Assembly: GCF_003287895.1 (NCBI RefSeq)
Contig: NZ_CP030280.1
Coordinates: 2,053,501 to 2,117,500 of the forward strand
Source: Blautia argi
Lineage (GTDB): Bacteria > Bacillota > Clostridia > Lachnospirales > Lachnospiraceae
DNA: 64,000 bases
Direction of reading: 5' to 3'
Below the pieces are notes generated by a model. The model saw only the letters and a program-made list of their open reading frames with translations. It was not told where the DNA came from and did no database searches. Numbering within the stretch: position 1 is the stretch's first letter; the number at the start of each line of letters is the position of its first letter. The position numbers were made by a program, and so were the translations under genes. Of the stretch, positions 8,957 to 17,427 are shown piece by piece.

Positions 8957-9658
8957 TTACTTTTTCACCCGATTGTCATAAAATTTTCCGCTGCAGCCTT
9001 CATTTCCACAGGAAGCACAGCCGCCCTCCATACAATGTACCGGTTTCTGCTCTTCTTTTGGCTTTTTATCCTGCATTTTTGCACGGATTGCTGCCAGAAA
9101 TGCCAGTACAAAGAATGCGCCAGGCGCTAAAATAAAGATGGTCGCCGGTTCATAGGCAGAAGGCATCACCTGAAATCCAAATACAGTTCCTGCCCCAATA
9201 AGTTCACGAAAAGCTGCTAAAATGGTAATGGACAGAGTAAATCCAAGTCCCATACCGATCCCGTCAAAAATAGAGGAAACCGGACCGTTTTTGGAAGCAT
9301 AGGATTCCGCTCTTCCCAGAATAATACAGTTTACTACAATCAGAGGAATATAAATTCCGAGGGCATCGTAAAGGGCAGGAATAAAGCCCTGTAAAAGAAG
9401 CTGCACCATGGTTACAAAAGATGCAACAATTACAATATAGGCCGGCATACGCACCTTGTCAGGAATCACATTTCTCAGGAGTGAAATGAAAAGGTTAGAA
9501 AGAGCCAGCACCACAGTGGTGGTAAGCCCCATGCCGATTCCGTTTATAGCCGCTGTGGTAACTGCCAGCGTAGGACACATACCCAGCACCAGAACGAAAG
9601 TCGGGTTTTCTTTGATGATACCGTTGTAAAGACGCTCACCTGCTGAATTTGCTTTCAT
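8957..9658 (-). CDS. rnfE: Rnf electron transport complex subunit E (membrane)
   Basis: 233 residues with about six membrane segments; NPTFVLVLGMCPTLAVTTA and PLIVVNCIILGRAE are the RnfE counterparts of the RnfA cysteine motifs. The C-terminal 35 residues form a cytosolic Cys-rich tail (CMEGGCASCGNEGCSGKF) with five cysteines. Such a tail occurs in some clostridial RnfE proteins but its role is not known; it could bind metal. Only 1 base separates it from rnfG. Confidence 0.96.
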   Translation of the reverse strand: MKANSAGERLYNGIIKENPTFVLVLGMCPTLAVTTAAINGIGMGLTTTVVLALSNLFISLLRNVIPDKVRMPAYIVIVASFVTMVQLLLQGFIPALYDALGIYIPLIVVNCIILGRAESYASKNGPVSSIFDGIGMGLGFTLSITILAAFRELIGAGTVFGFQVMPSAYEPATIFILAPGAFFVLAFLAAIRAKMQDKKPKEEQKPVHCMEGGCASCGNEGCSGKFYDNRVKK

Positions 9659-9659
9659 C

Positions 9660-10271
9660 TTATTCTCCCTCCTTTACATATTCAAAAGCGCAAAGTCCTG
9701 CATTAACTCCACCTGTTACAGCTTTTGAGGTAATGGTCGCGCCGCTTATGGCATTGATTTCATTCTCTGCCGCTGCGCCTGTTTTTGTCACCTCAAAGGA
9801 CTCGGCCTGTTTATCAGCAAACTGACCTTTAAATTCCTCTTTTGTGGCATTCATACCAAGACCGGCTGTTTCATTGATATCCAGAATGGAAATGCCATTT
9901 AAGGTTCCTTCCAGCGTCACACCCATGGAAAAGCTGATGTCGCCGCCGTAACCTTCTGAGGTTGTCATGTTAATAGCATAGCCAATCGTTTCTCCGGAAG
10001 CGTCCTTTGCCTCCATAACCTCATTGACGCTCTGCGCCTGGAAACCATTTTCTGAAAGATAAGCTGCAATCTCTGCATCTTCCGCTTCCACACAGACTTC
10101 AAAGGAATCCGCATCTTGAAATACAGCCTTATAGGCTTCCTGTTTTTCTTTTTCTGCCTGCTGGGCAATGGGATCTTTTGTCACCTCATAGACCAGCCCC
10201 AGAAGCCCTCCTGCTGCCAGGGTAATCAGTGTCAGTACCAGGGCATCTTTTAAAATGGTGTTCTTTTTCAT
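9660..10271 (-). CDS. rnfG: Rnf electron transport complex subunit G (covalent FMN)
   Basis: 203 residues. An N-terminal membrane helix (about 9-27) anchors an extracytoplasmic FMN-binding domain. The motif NAISGATITSKAV near 175-187 carries the threonine that takes FMN through a phosphoester bond. RnfG passes electrons within the complex. Overlaps the end of rnfD by 4 bases (ATGA). Confidence 0.97.
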   Translation of the reverse strand: MKKNTILKDALVLTLITLAAGGLLGLVYEVTKDPIAQQAEKEKQEAYKAVFQDADSFEVCVEAEDAEIAAYLSENGFQAQSVNEVMEAKDASGETIGYAINMTTSEGYGGDISFSMGVTLEGTLNGISILDINETAGLGMNATKEEFKGQFADKQAESFEVTKTGAAAENEINAISGATITSKAVTGGVNAGLCAFEYVKEGE

Positions 10272-11227
10272 GCTTTTTTCCCTCCCATTCCGAAAGCTGC
10301 CGGCATTGTAAAACGTTCAATTAACGGCACTAACAGGTTACAGAAAATAATGGCATAGGAAACACCCTCTGCAGAACCGCCGAAAATACGGAAAAGTCCG
10401 GTAAAAATACCAAGACAGACACCGTATACAAGCTGTCCTCTTTTGGTAATCGGTGTCGTTACATAATCGGTTGCCATAAACCATGCACCCAGCATCAGAC
10501 CGCCGCCAAAGAGATGGCAAAGCAGATAATTCAAATCCAGTCCATGTCCTCCAAACAAAAGAACAAATACGGCAAAGGTACCGATATAAGTCAGCGGAAT
10601 CCGCAGATCAATAATGCCTCTTACCAGAAGAATGGCTGCACCGATTAGAATTGCAAGGGCTGAGGTTTCCCCAATGGTTCCCTGCACATTACCGAAAAAC
10701 AGGCTTACCCAGTCCACGCTCTCGCCTGCCTTTAATGCTGCCAGAGGAGTTGCACCGGATACCGTATCCGTAACATTTCCCCATGCGTTGTCCGGCACAG
10801 CGAAATTTGTCATTCTTCCTGTAAAAGAAATCAAAAGAAAACATCTGGCAGCTAAAGCAGGGTTCATAAAATTCTGTCCCAGACCGCCGAAAAGCTGCTT
10901 TACAATTAAAATTGCAAACACACTGCCGATAACCGGAATCCACCATGGGGCATTTGGAGGCAGGTTCAGAGCCAGCAAAAGACCGGTAACGGCTGCACTG
11001 AAGTCTTTGATTGTCAGTTTCTTATGTACAATTTTTTCATAAACTGCTTCTGTTGCCACGGATACGGCAATAGATATCAGAATCAGCAAAAGAGCATTTG
11101 GTCCAAAATTATAAATTCCCACCAATGCTGCTGGCATCAATGCCAGAAATACAGTCAGCATAATGCTGCTGGTATCCACCTTCGACCTTACATGAGGGGA
11201 AGATGAAACATGTAACAAGTCACTCAT
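10268..11227 (-). CDS. rnfD: Rnf electron transport complex subunit D (membrane, covalent FMN)
   Basis: 319 residues, about nine membrane segments. VSGATPLAALK near residue 155 holds the flavinylation threonine of the RnfD/NqrB family. RnfD is thought to form the ion-conducting part with the A and E subunits. Starts 12 bases after rnfC. Whether the pump moves Na+ or H+ cannot be read with certainty from the sequence; both are known in clostridial Rnf complexes. Confidence 0.97.
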   Translation of the reverse strand: MSDLLHVSSSPHVRSKVDTSSIMLTVFLALMPAALVGIYNFGPNALLLILISIAVSVATEAVYEKIVHKKLTIKDFSAAVTGLLLALNLPPNAPWWIPVIGSVFAILIVKQLFGGLGQNFMNPALAARCFLLISFTGRMTNFAVPDNAWGNVTDTVSGATPLAALKAGESVDWVSLFFGNVQGTIGETSALAILIGAAILLVRGIIDLRIPLTYIGTFAVFVLLFGGHGLDLNYLLCHLFGGGLMLGAWFMATDYVTTPITKRGQLVYGVCLGIFTGLFRIFGGSAEGVSYAIIFCNLLVPLIERFTMPAAFGMGGKKA

Positions 11228-11239
11228 GATTTTCTCCTC

Positions 11240-12562
11240 CTACTTGGGTTTTCTGCGGTTAGCCAGAACCATTTTTCTCATGGAACGCATAGACTGGGTC
11301 AGCGGACGTTTTGCCGGACAGGCAAAGCTGCAGCAGCCGCACTCCACACACTCCATACCATGATATTTTACAAACAGTTCCTCCTGTCCATGCTCTGAAT
11401 AAGTTGCCAGTCTGGACGGAATCAACCGCGCCGGACAGGCTGTGACGCATCTTCCGCAGTTAATGCACGCTGTAGGCTCATTGGCAGAAACCTCGTCCTT
11501 TGTCATGCACAAAAGAGCAGAGGAAGTCTTTACTACAGGCACATGATAATCAAACATGGCAAACCCCATCATAGGACCGCCGGAAATAATCTTTTCTGCA
11601 GAACCCTTCAGTCCTCCGGCTGCTTCTAAAAGCTCAGCAAAAGACGTACCTGTGCGCGCCTTTAAATTACACGGCTCTGCCACTGCATCTCCTGTTATGG
11701 TGACAATTCGGTCCATAACAGGCTCACCCTTCATAACAGCCCGGTAAACCGCACAGACGGTATCTACGTTATCTACTACGCAGCCAGCATCTGCAGGAAG
11801 CATGGAAGAATTGATTTCTCTTCCGCTGACTGCCGCAATCAGGCATCGCTCTGCGCCCTGAGGATATTTGGTTTTTAAGGTACTGACCTCAATCCTTGGT
11901 TCCTCTTTTACCAATTCGCTGATTTTTGCAATACAGTCAGGCTTGTTATCTTCAATACAGATATAGCCCTTTGCATTGTCAAACAACTTTAAAATACACT
12001 TCAGCCCTTTGATAATCCATTCCGGCTGCTCTAATATACGGCGATAGTCAGAAGTCAGATAAGGCTCACATTCTGCACCGTTTACCAGCACATATTCAAT
12101 CTTATCCGGTTCTTTTGGAGAAAGCTTTACATGGGTAGGAAAGCCTGCGCCTCCCATACCAACTACACCGCCCTCCTTGATTCTGGATACAATCTCTTCC
12201 TTTGTAAGAGCCTCCAGAGATGAGGCTGGGGAAAATGTAACGGTTTCGTATTTTTCATCGTTTTCAATCACAATGGCATCTACCATAGCGCCTACATTAT
12301 TTCTGACTTTTTTAATTTCCTTCACAACTCCTGATACAGAAGCATGAACAGGTGCAGAAACAAAGCCTCCCATTTCTGCAATTTTCTGGCCTGCCAGTAC
12401 ATGATCTCCTTTCTTTACAATCGGCTGCGCCGGTGCGCCGATGTGTTGAGAAAGTGGATATACCAACTCTTTGCCGGGGAGATATTCCCGAACAGGCTTT
12501 TCTTTGGACAGTTCTTTTCCATCGTAAGGGTGAACACCACCCTTAAAGGTTAAAAACGCCAT
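11240..12562 (-). CDS. rnfC: Rnf electron transport complex subunit C (NADH/FMN/FeS)
   Basis: 440 residues. The N-terminal barrel-sandwich region is followed by an NQO1-like nucleotide/flavin domain (GVVGMGGAGFPTHVKL near 150-165, VLVNGAECEPYL near 175-187) and two [4Fe-4S] motifs at the C-terminus, CINCGRCVTACP and CVECGCCSFACP. RnfC is the cytosolic subunit that reacts with NAD(H). First gene of rnfCDGEAB, the order seen in Acetobacterium-type operons. RBS AGGAGG precedes the ATG. No strong promoter is evident in the 56-base gap to the upstream gene. Confidence 0.98.
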   Translation of the reverse strand: MAFLTFKGGVHPYDGKELSKEKPVREYLPGKELVYPLSQHIGAPAQPIVKKGDHVLAGQKIAEMGGFVSAPVHASVSGVVKEIKKVRNNVGAMVDAIVIENDEKYETVTFSPASSLEALTKEEIVSRIKEGGVVGMGGAGFPTHVKLSPKEPDKIEYVLVNGAECEPYLTSDYRRILEQPEWIIKGLKCILKLFDNAKGYICIEDNKPDCIAKISELVKEEPRIEVSTLKTKYPQGAERCLIAAVSGREINSSMLPADAGCVVDNVDTVCAVYRAVMKGEPVMDRIVTITGDAVAEPCNLKARTGTSFAELLEAAGGLKGSAEKIISGGPMMGFAMFDYHVPVVKTSSALLCMTKDEVSANEPTACINCGRCVTACPARLIPSRLATYSEHGQEELFVKYHGMECVECGCCSFACPAKRPLTQSMRSMRKMVLANRRKPK

Positions 12563-12618
12563 ATTTTGTCCCTCCTTTATTTATGGATAACCAGACACCT
12601 CTGATTATGCTCATACTG

Positions 12619-13542
12619 TCACTTTGTCTGCTTTTTCTCATGTTTTTCTCTGTAAGTTCTGAATTGGTTCTTCAGCTCAGGATACGCGCAGACCATACGA
12701 TTCCTGATTCCATTCTGTTTTTTTCGAATATCTGTATATTTTTTTACAAATTCATCAAAACGCTGTTCCAACTCCTGCTTCCGTTCCATATAGTTCTCTG
12801 CATCCAAAAGTCTTCTGTCCTGCACCAGGTTCTCAAAATGTTCCAAAACCTCCTGCCTTCTGTCAGACAGCCATGCCAGAGAATCCTGTACATGGCGATA
12901 ATTTCGGGCAGATTCCAGCTTTTCTCTGATTTCCTCCCTTGTTTCGTAAACCCTGGTTGTATGCAGATAAGCGGTGAGATCCTCCAGCATATCCTCCACT
13001 CCTGCAAAGGTCTTGCTGAGTCCGAATGCTGCAGCTGCTGATGTAGCAAAATCAATAATATACAAAACCACAACAATGCAAAGCGCCACTGTTCCCACAG
13101 ATTTCGGATACAGTCCTGTAAGCCAGGAAACAAAAGGCTGGAAAACATGAAACAGCAGTATGGTGAATACACCCCAGCCCAGAGAAGCCCCCAGGCATAT
13201 GTATCCGTGAAAATTAAATTTCTGCCTGCTGTAATCCCACCATCTGGTATGGAAGATTCGTTCCATAAGCCAGCCAGTTACCAGCTCCAGAAGCGTAGCA
13301 GTGAACACACCGCCCACATAGAGAATCAGCAGATTTCCAGCAAAGGGCTTCATAATCAGATATACGCTGACTGCACCTGCACCGTAAATCGTACACAGAG
13401 GACCGTTAATAAACCCTCTGTTCACCGGCTTCCCTTTTTTCACGGACACATAAGCAGATTCCCATACCCAGCCTAAAAAGCTGTAGATAAAAAACCAGCT
13501 TATGATATAATATAGAGATACTCCTGCAATTGTAATATTCAT
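12619..13542 (-). CDS. Putative ABC transporter permease of the CmpB family (PF06541 type)
   Basis: 307 residues from the ATG at 13542, chosen because AAGGAG lies 6 bases upstream (an earlier in-frame ATG has none). Five membrane segments occupy residues 1-175; motifs YSFLGWVWES, RGFINGPLCTIYGAGA and WWDYS(R)QKFNFHGYICL are typical of this membrane family. The C-terminal 120 residues are charged and helical (RREVLEHFENL-like), ending in Lys. The family is named after putative permeases, but no ATPase gene is adjacent and transport is unproven. A shorter paralog is at 42332-42907. Confidence 0.8.
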   Translation of the reverse strand: MNITIAGVSLYYIISWFFIYSFLGWVWESAYVSVKKGKPVNRGFINGPLCTIYGAGAVSVYLIMKPFAGNLLILYVGGVFTATLLELVTGWLMERIFHTRWWDYSRQKFNFHGYICLGASLGWGVFTILLFHVFQPFVSWLTGLYPKSVGTVALCIVVVLYIIDFATSAAAAFGLSKTFAGVEDMLEDLTAYLHTTRVYETREEIREKLESARNYRHVQDSLAWLSDRRQEVLEHFENLVQDRRLLDAENYMERKQELEQRFDEFVKKYTDIRKKQNGIRNRMVCAYPELKNQFRTYREKHEKKQTK

Positions 13543-13649
13543 GCTTTTCTCCTTCGTTATATAATATAACATTATTTTGCAAAAATCACTAGAATTTTTT
13601 AGTAATTTTTCGTACTATTTCAAGAACAATTTGAAAGGATTTTGTTAAA

Positions 13650-14774
13650 ATGATAACAAATACACAAATTCTCTGTACATTATCACCAGAGTTAAAATCC
13701 GGTTTTTTTTCTCCGGATTCCAATCCTGCTGATTTTCTCTTTTTTGATATTGAAACCACAGGGCTCAGCCCCAAAAACAGCCGGGTCTTTCTGATTGGAA
13801 TGCTTTTTCAAAAAGAAAACAGCAAGGATTTTGAGCTGTGCCAGCTTTTGGCAGAAAGTGGGGAAGATAAGGAAGAAATCCGCCTTTTAGAGGCATTTTA
13901 CTGTATTGCTTCCTCCAGAAAATACCTGATACACTTTAACGGAAGCTCCTTTGACATCCCTTATCTTCTACACAGAAGCCAAAAACTTCAGGTAACTCCT
14001 TCTTTTGAAAAAATGGAACAGATTGATTTATATCGGGAGCTTTTGCGTATGCCCTGCTTTTTCAGGCAAATGCCGGGACACAGACAAAAGGACTTTGAAT
14101 CCCTGGTTTCCTATCCCAGAAAAGACCAGTTATCCGGCAAGGAAATGATAAAATTTTATCAAAACTATGTAAAATCTCCCAGCAAGGAGCTTTTGCGACT
14201 CCTTCTCCTGCACAACAGCGATGACCTGAAAGGCATGATTTCTCTCCTGAATCTCGGAAATCTCCGACAGCTTTTAAATCAGGAATATACTATAGAACAG
14301 ACAGAAGAAGTGACAGAAACAGACTTAAACGGAACTCCGCTTCGGAAACTCTTGTTTACGCTGCAACTCAATCACTCGGTTAGCGCCCTTCTTTCTGCTT
14401 CTCTGCCCTTTTGTTACATTACTGTGCGAAACCATAAAGTAAAAATAAAAATGCCTCTCTATGAAGGCACACTAAAATACTATTATCCTGATTATCAGAA
14501 TTATTACTATCTTCCCTACGAAGAGGAAGCCGTACATAAAAGTGTGGCACAGTTTCTGGACAAAAGCCGGAGAGAAAAAGCAAAGGCACACAACTGCTGT
14601 AAAAAAGTATCCGGATGTTTTGTATATGCCCCCGGTTCTCCCAGTCTTCCACTTTTACAGGAACAGTATACCTCCAGGGAGCGATATGCACTCTGGCCTT
14701 TTGAAACTTCCTCCCCACAGGCTCTGTATTCTTTTATTCATGGAATTTTAAAAACAGCCATCACTAAAAAGTGA
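13650..14774 (+). CDS. Ribonuclease H-like exonuclease domain protein (YprB-like)
   Basis: 374 residues. FLFFDIETTGLSP near residues 29-41 is the ExoI motif of DEDD 3'-5' exonucleases, LIHFNGSSFDIPYLLHR near 92-108 is ExoII-like, and LLLHNSDDLKGMISL near 186-200 is the third motif with the conserved HNxxD pattern. This matches the RNase_H_2/YprB family. Role in the cell (RNA or DNA 3'-end trimming) is inferred. The only plus-strand gene in the first 49 kb. RBS is a weak GAAAGGA 10 bases upstream. It ends in a two-way terminator shared with the S1 gene. Confidence 0.85.
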   Translation: MITNTQILCTLSPELKSGFFSPDSNPADFLFFDIETTGLSPKNSRVFLIGMLFQKENSKDFELCQLLAESGEDKEEIRLLEAFYCIASSRKYLIHFNGSSFDIPYLLHRSQKLQVTPSFEKMEQIDLYRELLRMPCFFRQMPGHRQKDFESLVSYPRKDQLSGKEMIKFYQNYVKSPSKELLRLLLLHNSDDLKGMISLLNLGNLRQLLNQEYTIEQTEEVTETDLNGTPLRKLLFTLQLNHSVSALLSASLPFCYITVRNHKVKIKMPLYEGTLKYYYPDYQNYYYLPYEEEAVHKSVAQFLDKSRREKAKAHNCCKKVSGCFVYAPGSPSLPLLQEQYTSRERYALWPFETSSPQALYSFIHGILKTAITKK

Positions 14775-14786
14775 GGGCTGTTTTTT
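14751..14786. terminator. Bidirectional Rho-independent terminator
   Basis: Arms AAAACAGCCATCAC (14751-14764) and GTGAGGGCTGTTTT (14771-14784) pair with one mismatch around a six-base loop, flanked by A-run and T-run. It overlaps the last codons of the plus-strand nuclease gene and lies 18 bases after the S1 stop, so it can end both convergent transcripts. Confidence 0.85.
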
Positions 14787-14803
14787 AAGGACTTACACTT
14801 GTC

Positions 14804-15883
14804 TTATTCTTCTACTGCTTCTTCTTCCTGAGCTGGTTCAAGAACTTTCATGCTCAGGCTGATTTTCTTTTCTTCTTCGTTGAAATCAACAACCTTTGCA
14901 GAAACAACCTGTCCTACCTTTAATACATCAGATGGTTTTTCTACATGAGCTCTGGAAATCTGGGATACATGAAGCAGAGCGTCTACACCTGGCTCTAACT
15001 CGATAAATGCACCGAAATCTGTCATACGGGCAATTTTACCTTCTACCACATTTCCTACTGCATATTTTTCAGCTGCATGCAACCATGGATTCTGATCCTC
15101 GAATTTCAGGCTTAATGCAATTTTATCTCCATTGATTTCTTTAATCAGAACAGTAATCTTATCCCCTGCTTTAAATACTTTTTTCGGATTTTCAACTCTT
15201 CCCCATGACATTTCAGAAATGTGAAGAAGTCCGTCAGCGCCACCAAGGTCAATGAATGCACCAAAGTCTGTTACGTTTTTAATCGTTCCTTCCACTACAT
15301 CGCCTGCATGGATTTTTTCGAAAAGTTCTTTCTTCAGTTCTTCTTTCTTTGCTACAAGAAGCTGTTTTCTGTCACCGATTACACGGCGTCTTCTTGGGTT
15401 GAACTCTGTGATTACAAATTCAATTTCCTGATCCTGATATTTTGTCAGGTCTTTTTCATAAGTATCAGAAACCAAACTTGCAGGGATAAATACTCTTGCT
15501 TCTTCTACAAGTACGCTTAATCCCCCGTCTAATACCTGATTTACTTTTGCTGTCAATACTTCTTTATTTTCAAATGCTTCTTCCAGTCGCTTATTTCCTT
15601 TGTCAGCAGCCAATCTCTTATATGTTAAGAGAACCTGTCCATCTCCATCATTTAATTTCAGGACTTTTGCCTCCATAGTATCACCTGGCTGTGCAACGGT
15701 TCTGAGGTCTAAGTTCTGGTCATTAGAATATTCGCTTCTGGTAATAATGCCGTCAGCTTTATAATCAATGTTAAGAATAATCTGGTCTTCTTTCACATCG
15801 ATAACTGTACCTTCGACTACCTCTCCATTCCTGATTGTTTTAAATGTTTCTTCCAGCATTTGTTCAAAACTTAATTCTGACAT
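14804..15883 (-). CDS. rpsA: S1 RNA-binding domain protein (30S ribosomal protein S1-like)
   Basis: 359 residues with four S1 OB-fold repeats at about 16-88, 105-170, 190-260 and 275-350; repeats 3 and 4 carry the canonical VTDFGAFIDLG...GLLHISEMSW and MTDFGAFIELE...ALLHVSQIS. Acidic C-terminus (EPAQEEEAVEE). S1 proteins bind mRNA and help initiation; low-GC homologs with four repeats are often called S1-like. Start ATG at 15883 has GAGGAGG 9 bases upstream, inside the end of ispH. The two genes overlap by 20 bases in different frames. In several clostridia ispH and S1 are one fused protein; here they are separate. Confidence 0.93.
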   Translation of the reverse strand: MSELSFEQMLEETFKTIRNGEVVEGTVIDVKEDQIILNIDYKADGIITRSEYSNDQNLDLRTVAQPGDTMEAKVLKLNDGDGQVLLTYKRLAADKGNKRLEEAFENKEVLTAKVNQVLDGGLSVLVEEARVFIPASLVSDTYEKDLTKYQDQEIEFVITEFNPRRRRVIGDRKQLLVAKKEELKKELFEKIHAGDVVEGTIKNVTDFGAFIDLGGADGLLHISEMSWGRVENPKKVFKAGDKITVLIKEINGDKIALSLKFEDQNPWLHAAEKYAVGNVVEGKIARMTDFGAFIELEPGVDALLHVSQISRAHVEKPSDVLKVGQVVSAKVVDFNEEEKKISLSMKVLEPAQEEEAVEE

Positions 15884-16715
15884 GTTTTGAAACCTCCTCA
15901 ATTATTTTATTTGGGGTTGAAGCCCCTGCTGTAATACCTACACATTGAACGGATCGGAAACTATCAGAATCCAAGTCAGCAAGTGTCTGTATATAATAAG
16001 TATTTTCACATTCGCTTTTACAAATTTCATATAGCTTCTGAGTATTGGAGCTATGCTTTCCTCCCACGACAATCATGGTATCTACTTGCTTAGCGATTTC
16101 TTCTGCTTCAGACTGTCTGTCTTGTGTTGCATTACAAATCGTATTTATAACAAGCCTATCATAACGCTTTTCGCTCAAAATTTCAACTATTTCTTGAAAA
16201 TTATTGTAATTAAATGTCGTCTGGGACACAACACACACCTTTTCATAGCCTTTTTCCAGGAAATTTCTGGCCTCTTCCTTGGTTTTTAACACCGTACAGT
16301 CGCCCCGGCACCAGCCTTTAATTCCTGCCACCTCCGGGTGTTCTGCATTTCCCACAATTACAATATGTCTGCCCTTTTTGCTCTCTTCTTCCACAATTCT
16401 GTGAATTTTTAGAACAAAAGGACAGGTAACGTCCACATAGTCCAAATGCTTTTCCTTCAGAAGTTCATAAATGTATTTCGGCACTCCATGGGAACGGATA
16501 ATCACGGTTCCTTTTTCCAGTTTCCGCAGTTCATTTTCTGTTTCCAGCACCTGAACGCCTTTGTTCGCCAGATCTGCCACCACTTCTTCATTGTGGATAA
16601 TAGGACCATAGGTATAAACTTCTCCCTGCCTTTGCTCTGCCACCTCATAAGCCTTTTCTACTGCCCGCTTTACTCCAAAACAAAAACCGGCTGTTTTTGC
16701 AACCTTTACTTCCAT
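15864..16715 (-). CDS. ispH: 4-hydroxy-3-methylbut-2-enyl diphosphate reductase (IspH/LytB)
   Basis: 283 residues. Catalyses the last step of the non-mevalonate isoprenoid pathway, making IPP and DMAPP with a [4Fe-4S] cluster. Cluster cysteines are seen in TAGFCFGVKRAV (C12), VDVTCPFVLKIH and INTICNATQDRQ; the conserved TQTTFN-like motif is SQTTFNYNNF. C-terminal GITAGASTPNKII is the family end. Start ATG 16715 is chosen because conserved MEVKVAKTAGFCFG begins there; upstream codons lie in the gap after cmk. RBS GGGAAAAG is weak. Overlaps the S1 gene by 20 bases. Confidence 0.96.
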   Translation of the reverse strand: MEVKVAKTAGFCFGVKRAVEKAYEVAEQRQGEVYTYGPIIHNEEVVADLANKGVQVLETENELRKLEKGTVIIRSHGVPKYIYELLKEKHLDYVDVTCPFVLKIHRIVEEESKKGRHIVIVGNAEHPEVAGIKGWCRGDCTVLKTKEEARNFLEKGYEKVCVVSQTTFNYNNFQEIVEILSEKRYDRLVINTICNATQDRQSEAEEIAKQVDTMIVVGGKHSSNTQKLYEICKSECENTYYIQTLADLDSDSFRSVQCVGITAGASTPNKIIEEVSKHVRIKF

Positions 16716-16740
16716 ACGCTTTTCCCACTTTCTTTTGGCA

Positions 16741-17409
16741 TTATTTCCGACTTTCCCGGTACAGACGAATAATCTCTGCTTTGACCTCCTCAATGGTCAT
16801 CTGAGAAGAATCTACCAGTATGGCGTCCTCTGCCTGGCGAAGGGGGGAAATTTCTCTTGTCATATCCCTGTGATCTCTGTCATTGATGTCTGCTTCTATT
16901 TCCTCTAAAACACAGGAAATCCCTTTTTCCTCCAGTTCCCGGCATCTGCGTAAAGCTCTGGTATGGGCGCTGGCTGTGAGATAAATCTTGACATCAGCAT
17001 CAGGAAGCACACAGGTTCCGATATCCCTTCCGTCCATAACCACGTCTGCCTTTGCTGCCAGTACACGTTGAAGCTCTACCAGCTTTTCTCTTATTCTGGG
17101 TCTTGCAGAGCTGACAGATGCCATATTTCCCACCTCTTCCTTCCGAAGAGAGGCAGTTACATTTTCTCCGTTTAACAATACCTGCTGGGCACCGTCCTCA
17201 TATACAATGGAAATTTCTGCATTTTCACAGGCAGCGTCCATTTTGTCTTCTTCTCCTGGTGCAATATTTTGTCTTAAAAGATGCAGCGCCATGGCGCGAT
17301 ACATGGCTCCTGTATCTACATAAATAAATTCCAGTTCCTTTGCCACAGCCTTTGCTATGGTGCTTTTTCCGGCTCCTGCCGGTCCGTCAATGGCTATATT
17401 TACTGACAT
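16741..17409 (-). CDS. cmk: (d)CMP kinase
   Basis: 222 residues. P-loop GPAGAGKST at 9-17; substrate region DGRDIGTCVLPDADVKIYLTA near 125-145 with the conserved DGRDIGT; DRDHRDMTRE near 180 and LVDSSQMTIEEV at the C-terminus. Phosphorylates CMP and dCMP for nucleotide pools. The cmk-ispH-S1 cluster is conserved in Firmicutes. Confidence 0.97.
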   Translation of the reverse strand: MSVNIAIDGPAGAGKSTIAKAVAKELEFIYVDTGAMYRAMALHLLRQNIAPGEEDKMDAACENAEISIVYEDGAQQVLLNGENVTASLRKEEVGNMASVSSARPRIREKLVELQRVLAAKADVVMDGRDIGTCVLPDADVKIYLTASAHTRALRRCRELEEKGISCVLEEIEADINDRDHRDMTREISPLRQAEDAILVDSSQMTIEEVKAEIIRLYRESRK

Positions 17410-17427
17410 GTTTTTTCTCCTTTTGGT

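Noticed and set aside
13573..13649. Divergent promoters between the CmpB gene and the YprB-like gene
   Set aside because: AT-rich with several TATA-like stretches, but no -35/-10 pair with proper spacing was convincing.
14419..14718. Minus-strand frame opposite the YprB-like gene
   Set aside because: Overlaps fully a protein with clear exonuclease motifs and has no family features of its own.
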